A stretch of DNA of 64,000 bases from Methylobacterium bullatum (GCF_014845095.1 NZ_NKUG01000019.1:1-64000); one strand, 5' to 3'; shown: positions 15,621 to 25,951, numbered from the stretch's first letter. The notes: generated by a model not told the origin, from the letters alone. A program made the numbers and translations.

Positions 15621-17798
15621 CTATCCCTCGATCTTCGAGAAATCGGCGACCTCGCGGGTGGCCGCCCGCAGGGCATTGAGCAGAGCGAGGCGGTTCTCGC
15701 GCAGGGCCGGATCGTCCGCGTTGACGATGACCTTCTCGAAGAAGGCATCCACCGGCGCGCGCAGGATCGAGAGCGCGCGCATGGCCCCCGAAAAATCCTC
15801 CGCCGCCACGGCCGCCGAGGCTGCGTCACGCGCGGCCACCAGCGCCTCGGACAGGGCCTGTTCCTCCGGCTCGCCGGAAGCCGCGATGGCGGCGCGGTCG
15901 GGCTCGGCCTCGTAGACGCGCCCGTCCTTCTTCTCCTCGATCCGGAGGATGTTGGCCGCGCGCTTGTAGCCGGCGAGTAGATTCTTGCCGTCGTCCGTCT
16001 CGAGGAACTGGCCAAGCGCCTCGACGCGGCGGACGACCATGAGGAGGTCGTCCTGTCCGGACAGGGCGAAGACGGCGTCGATCAGGTCGTGGCGGGCGCC
16101 CTGGTCGCGCAGGTAGACTTTGAGGCGGTCTGCGAAGAAAACGAGGAGATCGGCCGGAAGAGGATCTTCGAGGTTCCCGTGGGCGTCCAGCGCGGCCATA
16201 TCGCGGTCGTCATCCCCGGAGACGGATATGACGGCGACGTGGCGTTTCTTCTGAACATAGAAAGCGTCCTTCAGCACGTTCTCGCGGAGCTTCAGGCGCA
16301 GGCCATTCTCCAAAATGAGCCGGACCACGCCGAGGGCCGCCCGTCGAAGTGCATAGGGGTCTTTGCTCCCGGTGGGCTTCTCATCGATTGACCAGAAGCC
16401 GGCAAGAGTATCGAACTTATCGGCCAAAGCGACGGCGACGGAAACAGGATCGGTGGGCACGCGGTCCGACGGACCCACAGGTTTGTAGTGCTCTTCCAAC
16501 GCCGCACAGACACTGGGATGCTCGCCCTGCAACGTCGCATATTTGCGGCCTATGAGCCCCTGCAGTTCCGGGAACTCGCCGACCATCTCGCTAACGAGAT
16601 CGGCTTTCGCGAGCTGAGCGCCGCGACTGGCGAGTTGTACATCAGCGCCGATGATCGGTGCTATGCCGCGCGCAAGCGCCGCGATACGCGCCACCCGCTC
16701 GCCCTGGGTCCCGAGCTTCTCGTGGAAAACGATGCTGTCGAGTTTCGCCAGCCGGTCTTCGAGGCGGATCGCCTTGTCGGTCTCCCAGAAGAATTTCGCG
16801 TCCGAGAGGCGGGCGCGCACCACGCGCTCGTTGCCGCCCGTGATCGCGATGCCGCCGTCGCTGGCCACCAGGTTCGAGACCAGGATGAAAGCGGGGGCCA
16901 GGGTGTCGGAGCCGGACTCGCGGAGCACGAAGCATTTCTGGTTGGCCCGGATGGTGGCGCGGATCGCCTCGGCCGGGATGTCGAGGAAGCTCGGATCGAA
17001 GGTCCCGAGGAGCACCACCGGCCATTCGACGAGGCCGGCGACCTCGTCGAGCAGACCCTCGTCCTCTACGAGTTCGAGGCCGCGCGCGAAAGCGAGGTCG
17101 CGGGCATCGTGCAGGATGATGTCTTTGCGCCGCTCCGGGTCGAGCACGACCTTGGCGCGCTCGAGGGCCTGGATGTAATCGTCGAACCGCCGCACTTCGA
17201 TGGCGTCCGGGGCCAGGAAGCGGTGTCCGTAGGTGGTGGTACCGGCCGCGATCCCGTCCACGGTGAAAGGCACGATCTCGGGTGTCTCGGTCTCGGGGCC
17301 GAAGGTCGCCACGATGGATTGCAGCGGGCGCACCCAGCGTAAGGAGCCCGGCTGCGCCGAGGCCGCGCCCCAGCGCATGGATTTCGGCCAGGGGAAGCTC
17401 TTGATGATCGCCGGCAGGATCTCGGCCAGCACGTCGATCGTGTCCCGGCCGGGACGCTCGATCACGGCCACGTAGAACTCGCCCTTCTTGGGGTCGGTGA
17501 CGGTGGTCGCCTGATCGAGACTCGTCAGGCCCGCACTCTTCAAGAACCCCTGGATCGCCCCGTCCGGCGCGCCGACGCGAGGCCCCTTGCGCTCCTCGCG
17601 CACGTCCTTCCCGCGCGGCGGCAGGCCGGCCACGTGCAAGGCGAGGCGGCGCGGCGTGGAGAAGGCCTTGGCGCCCTCGTAGAGGAAGCCGCGCTCCACC
17701 AGCGCGTCGGTGACGAGCCTCCGCAGGTCCTCAGCGGCCCGCCGCTGCATGCGGGCGGGAATCTCTTCGGAGCGCAGTTCGAGGAGGAGATCAGGCAT
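15621..17798 (-). CDS. glyS: Glycyl-tRNA synthetase beta subunit
   Basis: A 725-aa beta chain of the heterotetrameric bacterial glycyl-tRNA synthetase, which charges tRNA-Gly in the cytoplasm together with GlyQ. It opens with [18 protein letters not shown], the family hallmark. Internal landmarks include [20 protein letters not shown], the HD-like region with [13 protein letters not shown], and [13 protein letters not shown]; the C-terminal anticodon-binding domain is complete. Its length is within the usual ~690-730 aa range. glyQ lies 136 bp upstream on the same strand, so the two probably form an operon. Confidence 0.97.
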   Translation of the reverse strand: MPDLLLELRSEEIPARMQRRAAEDLRRLVTDALVERGFLYEGAKAFSTPRRLALHVAGLPPRGKDVREERKGPRVGAPDGAIQGFLKSAGLTSLDQATTVTDPKKGEFYVAVIERPGRDTIDVLAEILPAIIKSFPWPKSMRWGAASAQPGSLRWVRPLQSIVATFGPETETPEIVPFTVDGIAAGTTTYGHRFLAPDAIEVRRFDDYIQALERAKVVLDPERRKDIILHDARDLAFARGLELVEDEGLLDEVAGLVEWPVVLLGTFDPSFLDIPAEAIRATIRANQKCFVLRESGSDTLAPAFILVSNLVASDGGIAITGGNERVVRARLSDAKFFWETDKAIRLEDRLAKLDSIVFHEKLGTQGERVARIAALARGIAPIIGADVQLASRGAQLAKADLVSEMVGEFPELQGLIGRKYATLQGEHPSVCAALEEHYKPVGPSDRVPTDPVSVAVALADKFDTLAGFWSIDEKPTGSKDPYALRRAALGVVRLILENGLRLKLRENVLKDAFYVQKKRHVAVISVSGDDDRDMAALDAHGNLEDPLPADLLVFFADRLKVYLRDQGARHDLIDAVFALSGQDDLLMVVRRVEALGQFLETDDGKNLLAGYKRAANILRIEEKKDGRVYEAEPDRAAIAASGEPEEQALSEALVAARDAASAAVAAEDFSGAMRALSILRAPVDAFFEKVIVNADDPALRENRLALLNALRAATREVADFSKIEG

Positions 17799-17934
17799 GG
17801 GTTCAGGTCGCGTCCGAATTGATAGTCAGGATGTCGTTGGCGCGACTGTTGCGGCCATCGATCTGTCAGCTAGGGTATGGAAGTGATTGGGTATCTTTCA
17901 GAAAATGACCGATCACTATAAATTACCTATCCTT

Positions 17935-18882
17935 TCACGCCACGCCGCCACCCGCCGTCTTCAGCCACGCCGCGCCACAGGCCTTGGCCAGTTCCCGCAC
18001 CCGCAGGATGTAGCTTTGGCGCTCGGTCACCGAGATGACGCCGCGGGCGTCGAGCAAATTGAAGACGTGGCTCGCCTTGATGCACTGGTCGTAGGCCGGC
18101 TGCGCCATCCTGTGCCGCCCCGCGTCATCCTCCGGCGCGCCCGCATCCAGATAGGTGCGGCAGGCCTTCTCCGCGTCTGTGAACTGGCGGAACAGCATCG
18201 CGGTGTCCGCCGCCTCGAAATTGTGGCGCGAATATTCCTGCTCGGCCTGGAGGAAGACGTCGCCATAGGTGACCTTGTCGTCGCCCGTGCCGCCGTTGAA
18301 GTTCAGGTCGTAGACGTTCTCGACGCCCTGGACGTACATGGCGAGTCGCTCGAGACCGTAGGTGAGTTCGCCGGCGACCGGCGCGCACTCGATCCCGGCG
18401 ACCTGCTGGAAATAGGTGAACTGGCTCACCTCCATGCCGTCACACCAGCATTCCCAGCCGAGCCCCCAGGCCCCCAAGGTCGGGCTCTCCCAATCGTCCT
18501 CGACGAAGCGGATGTCGTGGAGCTTGAGGTCGACGCCGATGGCGTCGAGGGAAGCGAGGTAGAGTTCCTGCAGGTTCGGCGGGTTCGGCTTCAGGATCAC
18601 CTGGAACTGGTAATAGTGCTGCAGCCGATTGGGGTTCTCGCCGTAGCGGCCGTCCTTCGGGCGTCGCGAGGGCTGGACATAGGCCGCCTTCCAGGGCTTG
18701 GGGCCGAGCGCCCGCAGGGTGGTGGCGGGATGGAACGTGCCGGCCCCCACTTCCATGTCGTAGGGCTGGAGGATCACGCAGCCCTGCGCGGCCCAGAAAT
18801 TCTGCAGCGTCAGGATCAGACCCTGGAACGAGGTCCTGGGTGCGAGATCGACGGCGCTCGGCAGGGCTTGTGCGCTCGACAT
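17935..18882 (-). CDS. glyQ: Glycyl-tRNA synthetase alpha subunit
   Basis: A 315-aa alpha chain carrying the class II catalytic core. Visible motifs are [18 protein letters not shown] at the N terminus, [34 protein letters not shown], and [12 protein letters not shown] near the C terminus. The ATG at 18882 (MSSAQALPS) gives the normal family length; longer in-frame starts only add low-complexity sequence. It precedes glyS in the same orientation. The gap between them contains no recognised element apart from an AT-rich stretch at about 17890-17930. Confidence 0.97.
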   Translation of the reverse strand: MSSAQALPSAVDLAPRTSFQGLILTLQNFWAAQGCVILQPYDMEVGAGTFHPATTLRALGPKPWKAAYVQPSRRPKDGRYGENPNRLQHYYQFQVILKPNPPNLQELYLASLDAIGVDLKLHDIRFVEDDWESPTLGAWGLGWECWCDGMEVSQFTYFQQVAGIECAPVAGELTYGLERLAMYVQGVENVYDLNFNGGTGDDKVTYGDVFLQAEQEYSRHNFEAADTAMLFRQFTDAEKACRTYLDAGAPEDDAGRHRMAQPAYDQCIKASHVFNLLDARGVISVTERQSYILRVRELAKACGAAWLKTAGGGVA

Positions 18883-19098
18883 GGGGAAGCTTCCGGTCAG
18901 CGGGAAAGGGCGGCAGCGTTTAAGAGGCGGGCTTGCGGAGTCAAGCCGAGCCGTTCCGCGAATGCGGGTGCGCAGCGGCACACATTTTCGCCACGATCGG
19001 GTTTATCGCCGGAACTGTCCCGCTTGTCGCTGGTTCTTAGCACAAATCAAGGGATCAGCCGGCTCGCAAAGAGCGGCGAGCATTGCGGAAGTCGGACC

Positions 19099-19353
19099 AT
19101 GCGCAAGTCGATCACTGTATTCGCCGCACTCTTCGCAGCATCTTTGGCCGCTACGCCCTTCGTCGTCGGAGCCTCGAACGCCCTGGCGACCACCGACAAG
19201 GCCGACATCGTCGCCATGCCGGCGCCCGTGACGGCGATCGAGGTATCCTCCGTGCCGGCCCCCGCTACGACCGAGACCTGCACCCGCAAGGTCCGGGTGG
19301 TCTATTCGGGCTACGGTGCACCGTCTTCGGCCTGCACGGTCGCGCTCCGCTGA
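19099..19353 (+). CDS. Small exported protein (84 aa)
   Basis: An 84-aa protein with an N-terminal signal peptide (MRKSITVFAALFAASLAATPF) and a mature part of about 60 residues. The C terminus carries two cysteines in CTRKVRVVYSGYG...SACTVAL. The start is ATG 19099. It is convergent with the S49 peptidase gene, whose stop lies only 4 bp away. A GGAAC at 19011-19015 is followed 16 bases later by GGTT, a weak match to a sigma-EcfG promoter that I did not annotate. The function is unknown; the cysteine-pair layout recalls two other small exported proteins in this window. Confidence 0.65.
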   Translation: MRKSITVFAALFAASLAATPFVVGASNALATTDKADIVAMPAPVTAIEVSSVPAPATTETCTRKVRVVYSGYGAPSSACTVALR

Positions 19354-19357
19354 ATTC

Positions 19358-20236
19358 TCACAGCCCGTAGCGTGCCCAGGCGGCGCGCTCCTCGATCACG
19401 GCAAGGGCGTCGGCGGCAAGACCCTTGCCGGTGAGTCCGGTGATGGTCGAGCCCGGCACGGCCCGGCGCAGCAGCCGGCCAATGAACGACCCCTGCTTCT
19501 CGGCGACCAGCTTCAGAATGACATCGTCTCCGAATCTGGCCCTGAGCGTGGTTCGCACGTCTCCCAACGAATCGATCAGCCCCAGGGGCAATGCCTGGCG
19601 CCCCGTCCAGACGGCACCGGTGAAAAGGTTCTCGCCACCTGCCCTCACGGCGGGCCTGCGCTCGCTGACGAGCGAGGTGAAGAGATCCTGCACGTCGGCC
19701 TGGATCGCCTTGAGGCGCACGATGTCCTCGGGATTCTCAGGGCGGAACGGATCGAGCATGGCTTTGGCCTCGCCCTGGGTATGGACGCGACGCTCGATGC
19801 CGATCCGTTCGATGAGCTTGTCGAAGCCGAAACCGGCCGAGACCACCCCGATCGATCCGATCAGCGACGTCGGATCGGCGATGATCTCATCCGCCGCGCA
19901 AGCGATCATGTACCCGCCGGAGGCGGCCACATCCTCGACGAAGGCATAGACGGGCAGCTTCTTCTCCACGGCGAGCGCGCGGATGCGCCGGTGGATGAGG
20001 TGGGATTGCGCCGGCGAGCCGCCGGGCGAGTTGATGACGAGGGCCACTGCGGACACGCCCGCCATTCCGAAGCCGCTTTCCAGGCTGGACGCCACCGTCG
20101 CCATGGAGAGGCCGGACCGCAGGGGTGACGCAGCGCCGATGACACCGCTGAGGCGGATGACCGCAACCATGGGCTTGCGGCCACGCCACGCCTTCGGGAC
20201 GAGCGGGTGAAGGAAGCGCGGTAGGGCCAGAGGCAT
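19358..20236 (-). CDS. S49 family serine peptidase (SppA/SohB-like)
   Basis: A 292-aa peptidase of the signal peptide peptidase A family. The core reads VALVINSPGGSPAQSHL, then YAFVEDVAASGGYMIACAADEIIA, in which the Ser of ASGGY is the expected nucleophile, followed by SLIGSIGVV and KAMLDPFRPEN. It is the short, single-domain form. The ATG at 20236 (MPLALPRFLHPLV) gives the usual length. The protein lacks an obvious long transmembrane anchor, so it may be cytoplasmic or peripherally membrane-bound. Its role is probably clearance of signal peptides or membrane protein quality control. Confidence 0.9.
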   Translation of the reverse strand: MPLALPRFLHPLVPKAWRGRKPMVAVIRLSGVIGAASPLRSGLSMATVASSLESGFGMAGVSAVALVINSPGGSPAQSHLIHRRIRALAVEKKLPVYAFVEDVAASGGYMIACAADEIIADPTSLIGSIGVVSAGFGFDKLIERIGIERRVHTQGEAKAMLDPFRPENPEDIVRLKAIQADVQDLFTSLVSERRPAVRAGGENLFTGAVWTGRQALPLGLIDSLGDVRTTLRARFGDDVILKLVAEKQGSFIGRLLRRAVPGSTITGLTGKGLAADALAVIEERAAWARYGL

Positions 20237-20442
20237 CGGTCTCGTCTCGGTTGAACGGGGAGGTCGTCGGCATGGAAGCGTGGGACGGCCCTCGCTTCCG
20301 GTCCAGACACCACGAAATGGAGACGATCGAACCATTTTACAGGCTTCGCTGTTTCACTCGTCCGGTATCGCAGCACTCGGCCGCAGGCCGACGGCCGACG
20401 GCCACCGAGATGCGGACCGCTGAAACAGGGAGACTGACCATC

Positions 20443-20802
20443 ATGCGTATCGTGACGTGGATGATCGTTCTGGTCGGGGTGCTGGGAGGGGCCTACGGGT
20501 CCCTGTCCCAGGCACGCGCGGCGCCGCTACCCATCGCTGCCGTCGCGGGAACCGCCGGAACGGAACTCGTGGAGAAGGCGCATTGGCGTCGGCACCGCCG
20601 GCATCACTGGCACCGGCGCCATTACTGGCACCGTCCGCATTACGGCTACCGCCGGCACTACTGGCGGCCGCGCTACTACCGCCCGATCTATGGCTACCAT
20701 CGTCCGGCCTATGGATGGCGCCGGCCTTATTGGCACCGGCGTCATCACTGGCATCGCCATCACTGGCACCGCCGCCATCATCACTGGCGCCGGTTCTACT
20801 GA
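20443..20802 (+). CDS. Exported His/Arg/Tyr/Trp-rich repeat protein (119 aa)
   Basis: A 119-aa protein with a signal peptide (MRIVTWMIVLVGVLGGAYG, cleavage near ARA). The mature part from about residue 46 to the end is built almost only of His, Arg, Tyr and Trp in short repeats such as HWHRRH, HYWR and YWHRRHH. The start is ATG 20443 behind an AGGGAGA. The composition suggests binding of metals or of negatively charged surface polymers, but no function is established. It somewhat resembles proteins annotated as sulfur-globule-like in methylobacteria. The extreme composition could also cause over-annotation, yet the signal peptide argues for a real gene. Confidence 0.75.
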   Translation: MRIVTWMIVLVGVLGGAYGSLSQARAAPLPIAAVAGTAGTELVEKAHWRRHRRHHWHRRHYWHRPHYGYRRHYWRPRYYRPIYGYHRPAYGWRRPYWHRRHHWHRHHWHRRHHHWRRFY

Positions 20803-20862
20803 GCAGCTGCTCTGAAACAAATCGGTTCGCGGTGAGGAGGCCCGTCCTCGCCGCGAAGATCA

Positions 20863-21642
20863 TCAGGGTGGCCAGGGCAGCCCGCGGTGAAGTGCATTCG
20901 CCTCCGGCGTCATCGCGCCATCGGCTTCCTGCAGGATGAGGGGAGGCGCCAGAGTGAACGGCGCACGGCTTCCCTTGATGCCCGTCACCAACACCCGGAT
21001 CGCGGGGCGCTCGATTCGAGCCTGGACCGGCCTCGCGACGATCCCTCCGAAGCGCCTCTGCAGGGCGGCGAGGCAATCCGGCAGGGCATCGGCGCGATGC
21101 ACGAGGCCGAGCGTCCCGCCCGGCTTGAGGAGGTCGAGACAGGCTTTGATCCAGGCTTCGAGATCACCGCCGGAAAACGTATGGGCCGAGGCCCTTCCCG
21201 GGATCGGCGATGGCCTGTGGCGCCGCGATTCGAAAAAGGGCGGGTTGGTCAGGACCAGATCCGCCACGTTCGACGATAAGCCGGCTGCCCTCCGGCTCTC
21301 GACCGAGAGAATGTCGGCGGCGGTCACCCCGACCCGGCCATCGAGGCCGTTCCCGTCGATGTTCCTCGCCGCGAGGGCGACGAGGTCCAGGTCACGCTCC
21401 ACCAGGATGACCTTCGCCGCCGCCTCGTAGGTGGCCACCGCCAGCCCCACCGCCCCGGTGGCCGCGCCGACATCGATGACGACCGCCCCCGGTGGCGGTC
21501 GCACGATTCGGCTCAGGAGCACGGCGTCGGTACCGGCGCGATGGTCCCCGCGCGGCGGCTGATACAGGCGAAGACGGCCGCCGAGCCACAGATCGGCGGT
21601 CACGGCCTCGGGGACCGCTTCCTCGATGCTCACATCACGCAT
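20863..21642 (-). CDS. Class I SAM methyltransferase, TrmN6-like
   Basis: A 259-aa N6-adenine methyltransferase-like protein. The SAM-binding motif reads VIDVGAATGAVGLAVA, followed by VERDLDLVALAARN, and the catalytic motif is TNPPFF, typical of N6-adenine methylation. Its overall plan matches TrmN6 (YfiC), which modifies A37 of tRNA1(Val), including the LWLGGRLRLYQP opening and the GTDAVLL segment. The ATG at 21642 (MRDVSIEEA) lies inside the upstream DUF2007 gene, giving an 8-bp overlap that implies translational coupling. Confidence 0.87.
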   Translation of the reverse strand: MRDVSIEEAVPEAVTADLWLGGRLRLYQPPRGDHRAGTDAVLLSRIVRPPPGAVVIDVGAATGAVGLAVATYEAAAKVILVERDLDLVALAARNIDGNGLDGRVGVTAADILSVESRRAAGLSSNVADLVLTNPPFFESRRHRPSPIPGRASAHTFSGGDLEAWIKACLDLLKPGGTLGLVHRADALPDCLAALQRRFGGIVARPVQARIERPAIRVLVTGIKGSRAPFTLAPPLILQEADGAMTPEANALHRGLPWPP

Positions 21643-21859
21643 CGCGCAGTTCGTGCGCCAGACCGGCGTCCTCCAGCAGACGTCGCGCTTCGGACGCATG
21701 ATCGTCGGGCACGAGCAGACGGCGGGCGAACGCGCCGATCGAGCCTTCGAGCAGGCTCATATGTGTGTCGGCGATCAGGACCGGGATATCCGCCCCCTGC
21801 AGCAGCGACTCGGCAAAGCCCATGAGGACGATGTCGTTGCTCCGGATCAGCTCTCTCAT
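21635..21859 (-). CDS. DUF2007 domain protein (putative signal transducing protein)
   Basis: A 74-aa protein made of a single DUF2007 domain, recognisable by MRELIRSNDIVLMGFAESLL, the DTHMSLLEGS segment and LLVPDDHASEARRLLEDAG. Such proteins are annotated as putative signal transducers but have no proven role. The ATG at 21859 gives the family length. Its end overlaps the start of the TrmN6-like gene by 8 bp, a pairing I recall from other alphaproteobacteria. The divergent polyprenyl synthase gene starts about 200 bp away. Confidence 0.85.
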   Translation of the reverse strand: MRELIRSNDIVLMGFAESLLQGADIPVLIADTHMSLLEGSIGAFARRLLVPDDHASEARRLLEDAGLAHELRDA

Positions 21860-22065
21860 GCGTCCACCCGCCTCATCGGCGGCTTCCCGCCGCCGCCCTT
21901 TGTATACAGGGAGAAACGCGGGATGTTGCAGCGCCTCGGCGCGCATGCGAAGGGGTGCCCGCGTGGATGTTGGTCACGGGAGATTGCCCGGTCGAGCGGA
22001 TCGGCCCGAGCGGCGGGTACGCCGCCGGAATCTGCCCGGTGTGAAAAGCTCGGGAGGCATCGCGT

Positions 22066-23088
22066 TTGGGTGTCGTCGTTTCCTTCGATGAGGGCCGCTC
22101 CGATCCGGAGTCGAGCCTGAACGATCTTGTGGCTCTGGTCGCCAAGGGCATGGAGCGCGTGAACGCGACCATCCTGTCGCGGACCGGGTCCGACGTCGCG
22201 ATGATTCCGGAGGTGGCCAATCACCTGATCGCCTCCGGGGGCAAGCGCCTGCGCCCCATCCTCACCCTCGCCACCGCAGATCTCTGCGGATACGGGGCCG
22301 GAGATGGCGCGGTGAAGCTCGCCGCCAGCGTCGAGTTCATGCACACGGCGACCCTTCTGCATGACGACGTGGTGGACGAGAGCGACATGCGGCGCGGCCG
22401 CGTCGCGGCGCGGATCAAGTGGGGCAACGAGGCGAGCGTGCTCGTCGGTGATTTCCTCCTCGGCCAGGCCTTCCGCATGATGGTGGAGGTCGGTTCGCTG
22501 CGCGCCCTCGACATCCTCTCGGCCGCCGCGACCGTCATCGCCGAGGGCGAGGTGATGCAGCTCACTGCCGCCAAGAACACCGAGACCTCCGAGGACGAGT
22601 ATCTCGCCGTGATCCGGGCCAAGACCGCGGAATTGTTCGCCGCCGCCTGCGAGGTCGGCCCGGTGATCGCCGACCGCCCGCGGGCGGAGCAGGCGGCGTG
22701 CCGCTCCTATGGCATGAATCTCGGGATCGCCTTCCAGTTGATCGACGACGTGCTCGATTACGGCGGCACCAGTGCCTCCATGGGCAAGAATGTTGGTGAC
22801 GATTTCCGCGAGGGGAAGATCACCCTGCCGATCGTCCTGGCCTTCCGGCGGGGCAGCGAGGAGGAGCGGACCTTCTGGCGTCGTACACTCCAGGACGGTC
22901 GGGTCGAAGAGTCCGATCTCGACACGGCCCTCGCCATCCTGCGGAAACACCGGGCCCTGGAGGACACGATCGACCGGGCGCGCCATTATGGCGCCATCGC
23001 CCGCGATGCCCTGGCGCTGTTCCCCAACGGGCCAATGAAGTCGGCCCTGCTGCAGGTCGTCGATTTCTGCATCGCCCGGGCTCACTGA
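22066..23088 (+). CDS. Polyprenyl (octa/decaprenyl) diphosphate synthase
   Basis: A 340-aa trans-prenyltransferase that extends isoprenoid diphosphates to the ubiquinone side chain. The two Asp-rich motifs are LLHDDVVDESDMRRG (first DDxxD) and QLIDDVLDYGG (second DDxxD), and GGKRLRPIL lies before them. The expected product in methylobacteria is decaprenyl (Q10), but chain length cannot be read safely. The start is TTG 22066, preceded by GGGAGG at normal spacing; no ATG is available upstream of the conserved region. The ispE gene, which provides isoprenoid precursors, lies next to it in convergent orientation. Confidence 0.93.
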   Translation: MGVVVSFDEGRSDPESSLNDLVALVAKGMERVNATILSRTGSDVAMIPEVANHLIASGGKRLRPILTLATADLCGYGAGDGAVKLAASVEFMHTATLLHDDVVDESDMRRGRVAARIKWGNEASVLVGDFLLGQAFRMMVEVGSLRALDILSAAATVIAEGEVMQLTAAKNTETSEDEYLAVIRAKTAELFAAACEVGPVIADRPRAEQAACRSYGMNLGIAFQLIDDVLDYGGTSASMGKNVGDDFREGKITLPIVLAFRRGSEEERTFWRRTLQDGRVEESDLDTALAILRKHRALEDTIDRARHYGAIARDALALFPNGPMKSALLQVVDFCIARAH

Positions 23089-23129
23089 TCCGATCCCGGC
23101 CCGTCACGCGAGCCGGGCAGGGAAGGCCG

Positions 23130-24005
23130 TCACCGTAGTAAGGCGGCTCGGACCCACCAGGATGGCTGCATCGCGCGGATGGCGGCAGCCGCCCAAACCG
23201 CATCGGATCGGGTGGCGAACAAGCCGAAAACCGTAGCACCGGAGCCGGACATGCGAGCGAGCCGGCATCCCGGCTGGTCGCGCAGGGCCGTGAGCGTATC
23301 GGCGATGACGGGGGCGACCGTGAGCGCCGGTGCTTCCAGATCGTTGCGAGCCGGCGTCACCGCCGCCAGGATCTCGCCGAAGCCGAGACATCGCGCGAGG
23401 AGCGGGTGGGCCTCGCCAGCGTGGCGCTGCCCAACCGTCAGACCCAGCGCCTTGAAGACCGGCGCGGTGGCGACCGGCACGCCGGGATTGATCAGCACGG
23501 CCGGCAAAGGCGCGAAACCCAGCGCCGGCCCGACATCCTCGCCGGCACCACGCATCATCCGGCCGCGCGGATCGAGGCAGACGGGAACGTCCGACCCGGT
23601 GGCGCGGGCGGCCTCGACGACAGCGGGGTGATCGAGGGAAAGGTCGTTGAGGCGCGCCAGCAGCCGCAGGGCTGCGGCCGCATCCGACGAGCCGCCGCCG
23701 ATCCCTGCCGCCACGGGCAGGCGCTTGATGAGGTGGAAGCCACCGATACGAAGGCCGGGGATCGCCTTGGTCAGCCTTTTGGCGGCACGGATCACGAGGT
23801 TGTCGTCGAGGGGACCGGCCGGTCCGGCGGTGGGTCCTGAAACGTCGAGGGTCAGCTCACCGCCGGGCATCAGGCTCAGCGTATCCCCCGAACCGGTGAA
23901 GGCCACGAGACTTTCGAGCTCGTGATAGCCATCCCCCTCACGACGGCCGAGGACGTGAAGGGTCAGATTGATCTTCGCCGGAGCGCGGGTGACGAGGCTG
24001 GGCAC
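23130..24005 (-). CDS. ispE: 4-diphosphocytidyl-2-C-methyl-D-erythritol kinase
   Basis: A 291-aa GHMP kinase of the MEP isoprenoid pathway that phosphorylates CDP-methylerythritol. It opens with [26 protein letters not shown] sequence, carries the ATP-binding [17 protein letters not shown] around residue 95, and ends with [13 protein letters not shown]. All three GHMP motifs are intact and the length is normal. The start is ATG 24005. It lies downstream of a TPR protein gene on the same strand and converges with the polyprenyl synthase gene, which uses the pathway's end products. Confidence 0.96.
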   Translation of the reverse strand: MPSLVTRAPAKINLTLHVLGRREGDGYHELESLVAFTGSGDTLSLMPGGELTLDVSGPTAGPAGPLDDNLVIRAAKRLTKAIPGLRIGGFHLIKRLPVAAGIGGGSSDAAAALRLLARLNDLSLDHPAVVEAARATGSDVPVCLDPRGRMMRGAGEDVGPALGFAPLPAVLINPGVPVATAPVFKALGLTVGQRHAGEAHPLLARCLGFGEILAAVTPARNDLEAPALTVAPVIADTLTALRDQPGCRLARMSGSGATVFGLFATRSDAVWAAAAIRAMQPSWWVRAALLR

Positions 24006-24094
24006 GGCTTGCTCTGTCGGAGAGGGGCGGGTCTGTCGACCGCGGGAATGCGCGGCCGGTCTGGCCCCGCGATCCCCCGCCCGTCAAGCCGGTG

Positions 24095-25951
24095 TCAGCC
24101 GCCGGTCTTCTTGTCGGCCGCGCCAGGGGGCTCGCTCGGAGCCGGAGCGCCCTTCGGCAGATCGGGATTCACCTTCTGCGCCTCGGGAGGATTCTCGGCG
24201 GTAGCGGCGGGCTTCTCGAGTTCCGGCAGGCCGTCCTTGAGCTTGGCGTTGATCTTGACGAGATCGTCCGGCTCCGGGTTCAGGTCCTTGGCGTGCTGCC
24301 ACTGGAACTTGCCTTCGAGCCGCCGTCCCGAACGCCAATAGGCATCGCCGAGATGGTCGTTGATAGTCGGGTCGCCGGGCTTGAGCTCGATGGCCTTCTC
24401 CAACTCGCGCACTGCGTCGTCGTAGCGACCGAGGCGGAAATAGGCCCAGCCGAGGCTGTCGATGATCATGCCGTCTCGCGGGCTCGCATCGACGGCCTGC
24501 TTCAGCATGGTGAAGGCCTCGTCGATATTCATGTTCTGGTCGACCCAGGAATAGGCGAGGTAGTTGAGCACCTGCGCCCGCGCCGCCGGCTGGTTCGGCG
24601 GGACCAGTTCCAGGGCCTTCTTGAGGTCAGCCTCGGCCTTCGGCCATTGCTTGGCCCGCTCGTAGGCGGTGCCGCGGAAGTAGAACGTCGTCCAGTAATT
24701 GGAGGCCGGCTGCTTGCCGATGAGTTCGATGGCCCGGCTGTAGGTGGCCGCCGCCTCCTCGTATTTCTTGCGCGAGCGCTGCACGTTGCCAAGGGCGGTC
24801 ACGACGTCGATGCTGTCGGGATGCTCCTTCATGGCGGCGTCGAGGAGCTGGGTCGCCTCCTCGCCTTTGCCGAGCTGCTCGAGATTGAGGCCGATCTGGA
24901 TGTCGGCGTTGAGCTTCAGCGGCGAGGTTGCCGGCATCTGCGCATAGGCGTCGTTGGCGCGCTCGGTCTGCTTCATCCGGTCGAGCGTATCGGCGAGGGT
25001 GAGGCGGGCGAGGGCGTGTTCGGGGGCGAGATAGAGGGCGAGGCGCAGATAGACCACGGCGGGCAACTCGTCGCCCTGGGTCGATCCGGCCGAGCCGAGC
25101 CCGTAGAGCACCTCGCCGGCGCCTTCCTGTGCCGTGTTGACCAGGCGGGTCAGGGGCTTGCCGGCCTTGAGCTTGTCGAGGGCGTCACGCACGATCGGGT
25201 GACGCGGCAGCAGTTGATCGAAGGTCGTGTAGGCCTGGATCGCCAGGTCCGTCCGACCGGCCTGCGCTTCGAACCGGGCATAGGCATCGACGATGCGCAG
25301 GGTGTTCGGGTCCGCGTCGTACGCAGCCTTGAGCCGGCGCTCCGCCTCCGCCTGATCGCCGACGAGGTTGGCGATCAACCCGGCATGGAAGTCGCGGAAA
25401 GTGTTGTAGGAGCGCTCGCCCTTCAGCTTGTTCACCACTTCGAGGGCGCGCTTGCCGTCATTGGCACCGGCATAGGCCCAGGCGGTCAGGAGGGTGCTGG
25501 TGAGATCGGCAGCAGCACCCCGTCCGCTGCGAGCGAAGTTCTGACGGGCCTGCGCGAACTGGCCGGCCTTGATCTGGCGTACGCCGAGGCTGAGTTGGGC
25601 GAGGCCGTTCGATCCGTCGCGGGCGGTGAGGCGCTCGGCCGCGCGGAAGGCGTCGGGCAGAGCGCCGTCCGCGAGCAGCGACACGAAGGCGCGCTCGAGC
25701 AATTCGGCATTGCGCGGGTCGGCCTTCACCGCCTCGCGGTAGAAGCTCGCCGCGGCGGAGGTGTCCTTGGAGGCGCCGGCGATATAAGCGGACAGGAAGT
25801 TGCCTTCCAGCGACTCGGCCGGCTCGTATTCCGTCACCGGGGCGGATTCCCGAGGCTGGGCGGCCAGGGCCGTGACCGACGTCGCCACTGAGGCGGCGAG
25901 GCACAGGGCGAGAGCCGAGAGGGTCCGGCGGGTCGCGGCGTTTCCGTTCAT
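24095..25951 (-). CDS. Tetratricopeptide repeat protein, exported
   Basis: A 618-aa protein with an N-terminal signal sequence (TLSALALCLAASVATSVTALAA) and many TPR-like helix pairs across the chain. Examples are ASFYREAVKADPRNAELLERAF, YLRLALYLAPEHALARL, and WAYFRLGRYDDAVRELEKAIELKPGD. The C-terminal tail is Pro/Glu/Lys-rich. TPR proteins act as scaffolds, here probably in the periplasm or attached to the membrane. The ATG at 25951 (MNGNAATRRTL) is preferred to a longer form. It sits between ispE and the ETF-ubiquinone oxidoreductase gene, an order I recall from other Hyphomicrobiales; the role is unknown. Confidence 0.88.
   Translation of the reverse strand: MNGNAATRRTLSALALCLAASVATSVTALAAQPRESAPVTEYEPAESLEGNFLSAYIAGASKDTSAAASFYREAVKADPRNAELLERAFVSLLADGALPDAFRAAERLTARDGSNGLAQLSLGVRQIKAGQFAQARQNFARSGRGAAADLTSTLLTAWAYAGANDGKRALEVVNKLKGERSYNTFRDFHAGLIANLVGDQAEAERRLKAAYDADPNTLRIVDAYARFEAQAGRTDLAIQAYTTFDQLLPRHPIVRDALDKLKAGKPLTRLVNTAQEGAGEVLYGLGSAGSTQGDELPAVVYLRLALYLAPEHALARLTLADTLDRMKQTERANDAYAQMPATSPLKLNADIQIGLNLEQLGKGEEATQLLDAAMKEHPDSIDVVTALGNVQRSRKKYEEAAATYSRAIELIGKQPASNYWTTFYFRGTAYERAKQWPKAEADLKKALELVPPNQPAARAQVLNYLAYSWVDQNMNIDEAFTMLKQAVDASPRDGMIIDSLGWAYFRLGRYDDAVRELEKAIELKPGDPTINDHLGDAYWRSGRRLEGKFQWQHAKDLNPEPDDLVKINAKLKDGLPELEKPAATAENPPEAQKVNPDLPKGAPAPSEPPGAADKKTGG

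Noticed and set aside
19011-19040. A third EcfG promoter before the small exported protein at 19099
   Set aside because: GGAAC is followed at 16 bases by GGTT instead of CGTT, so it does not meet the consensus well enough.
20457-20939. A long Ala/Pro/Ser-rich frame overlapping the His-rich exported protein in another frame
   Set aside because: It is the out-of-frame reading of the CAC/CGC-rich repeats; the signal peptide and ribosome site belong to the frame starting at 20443.
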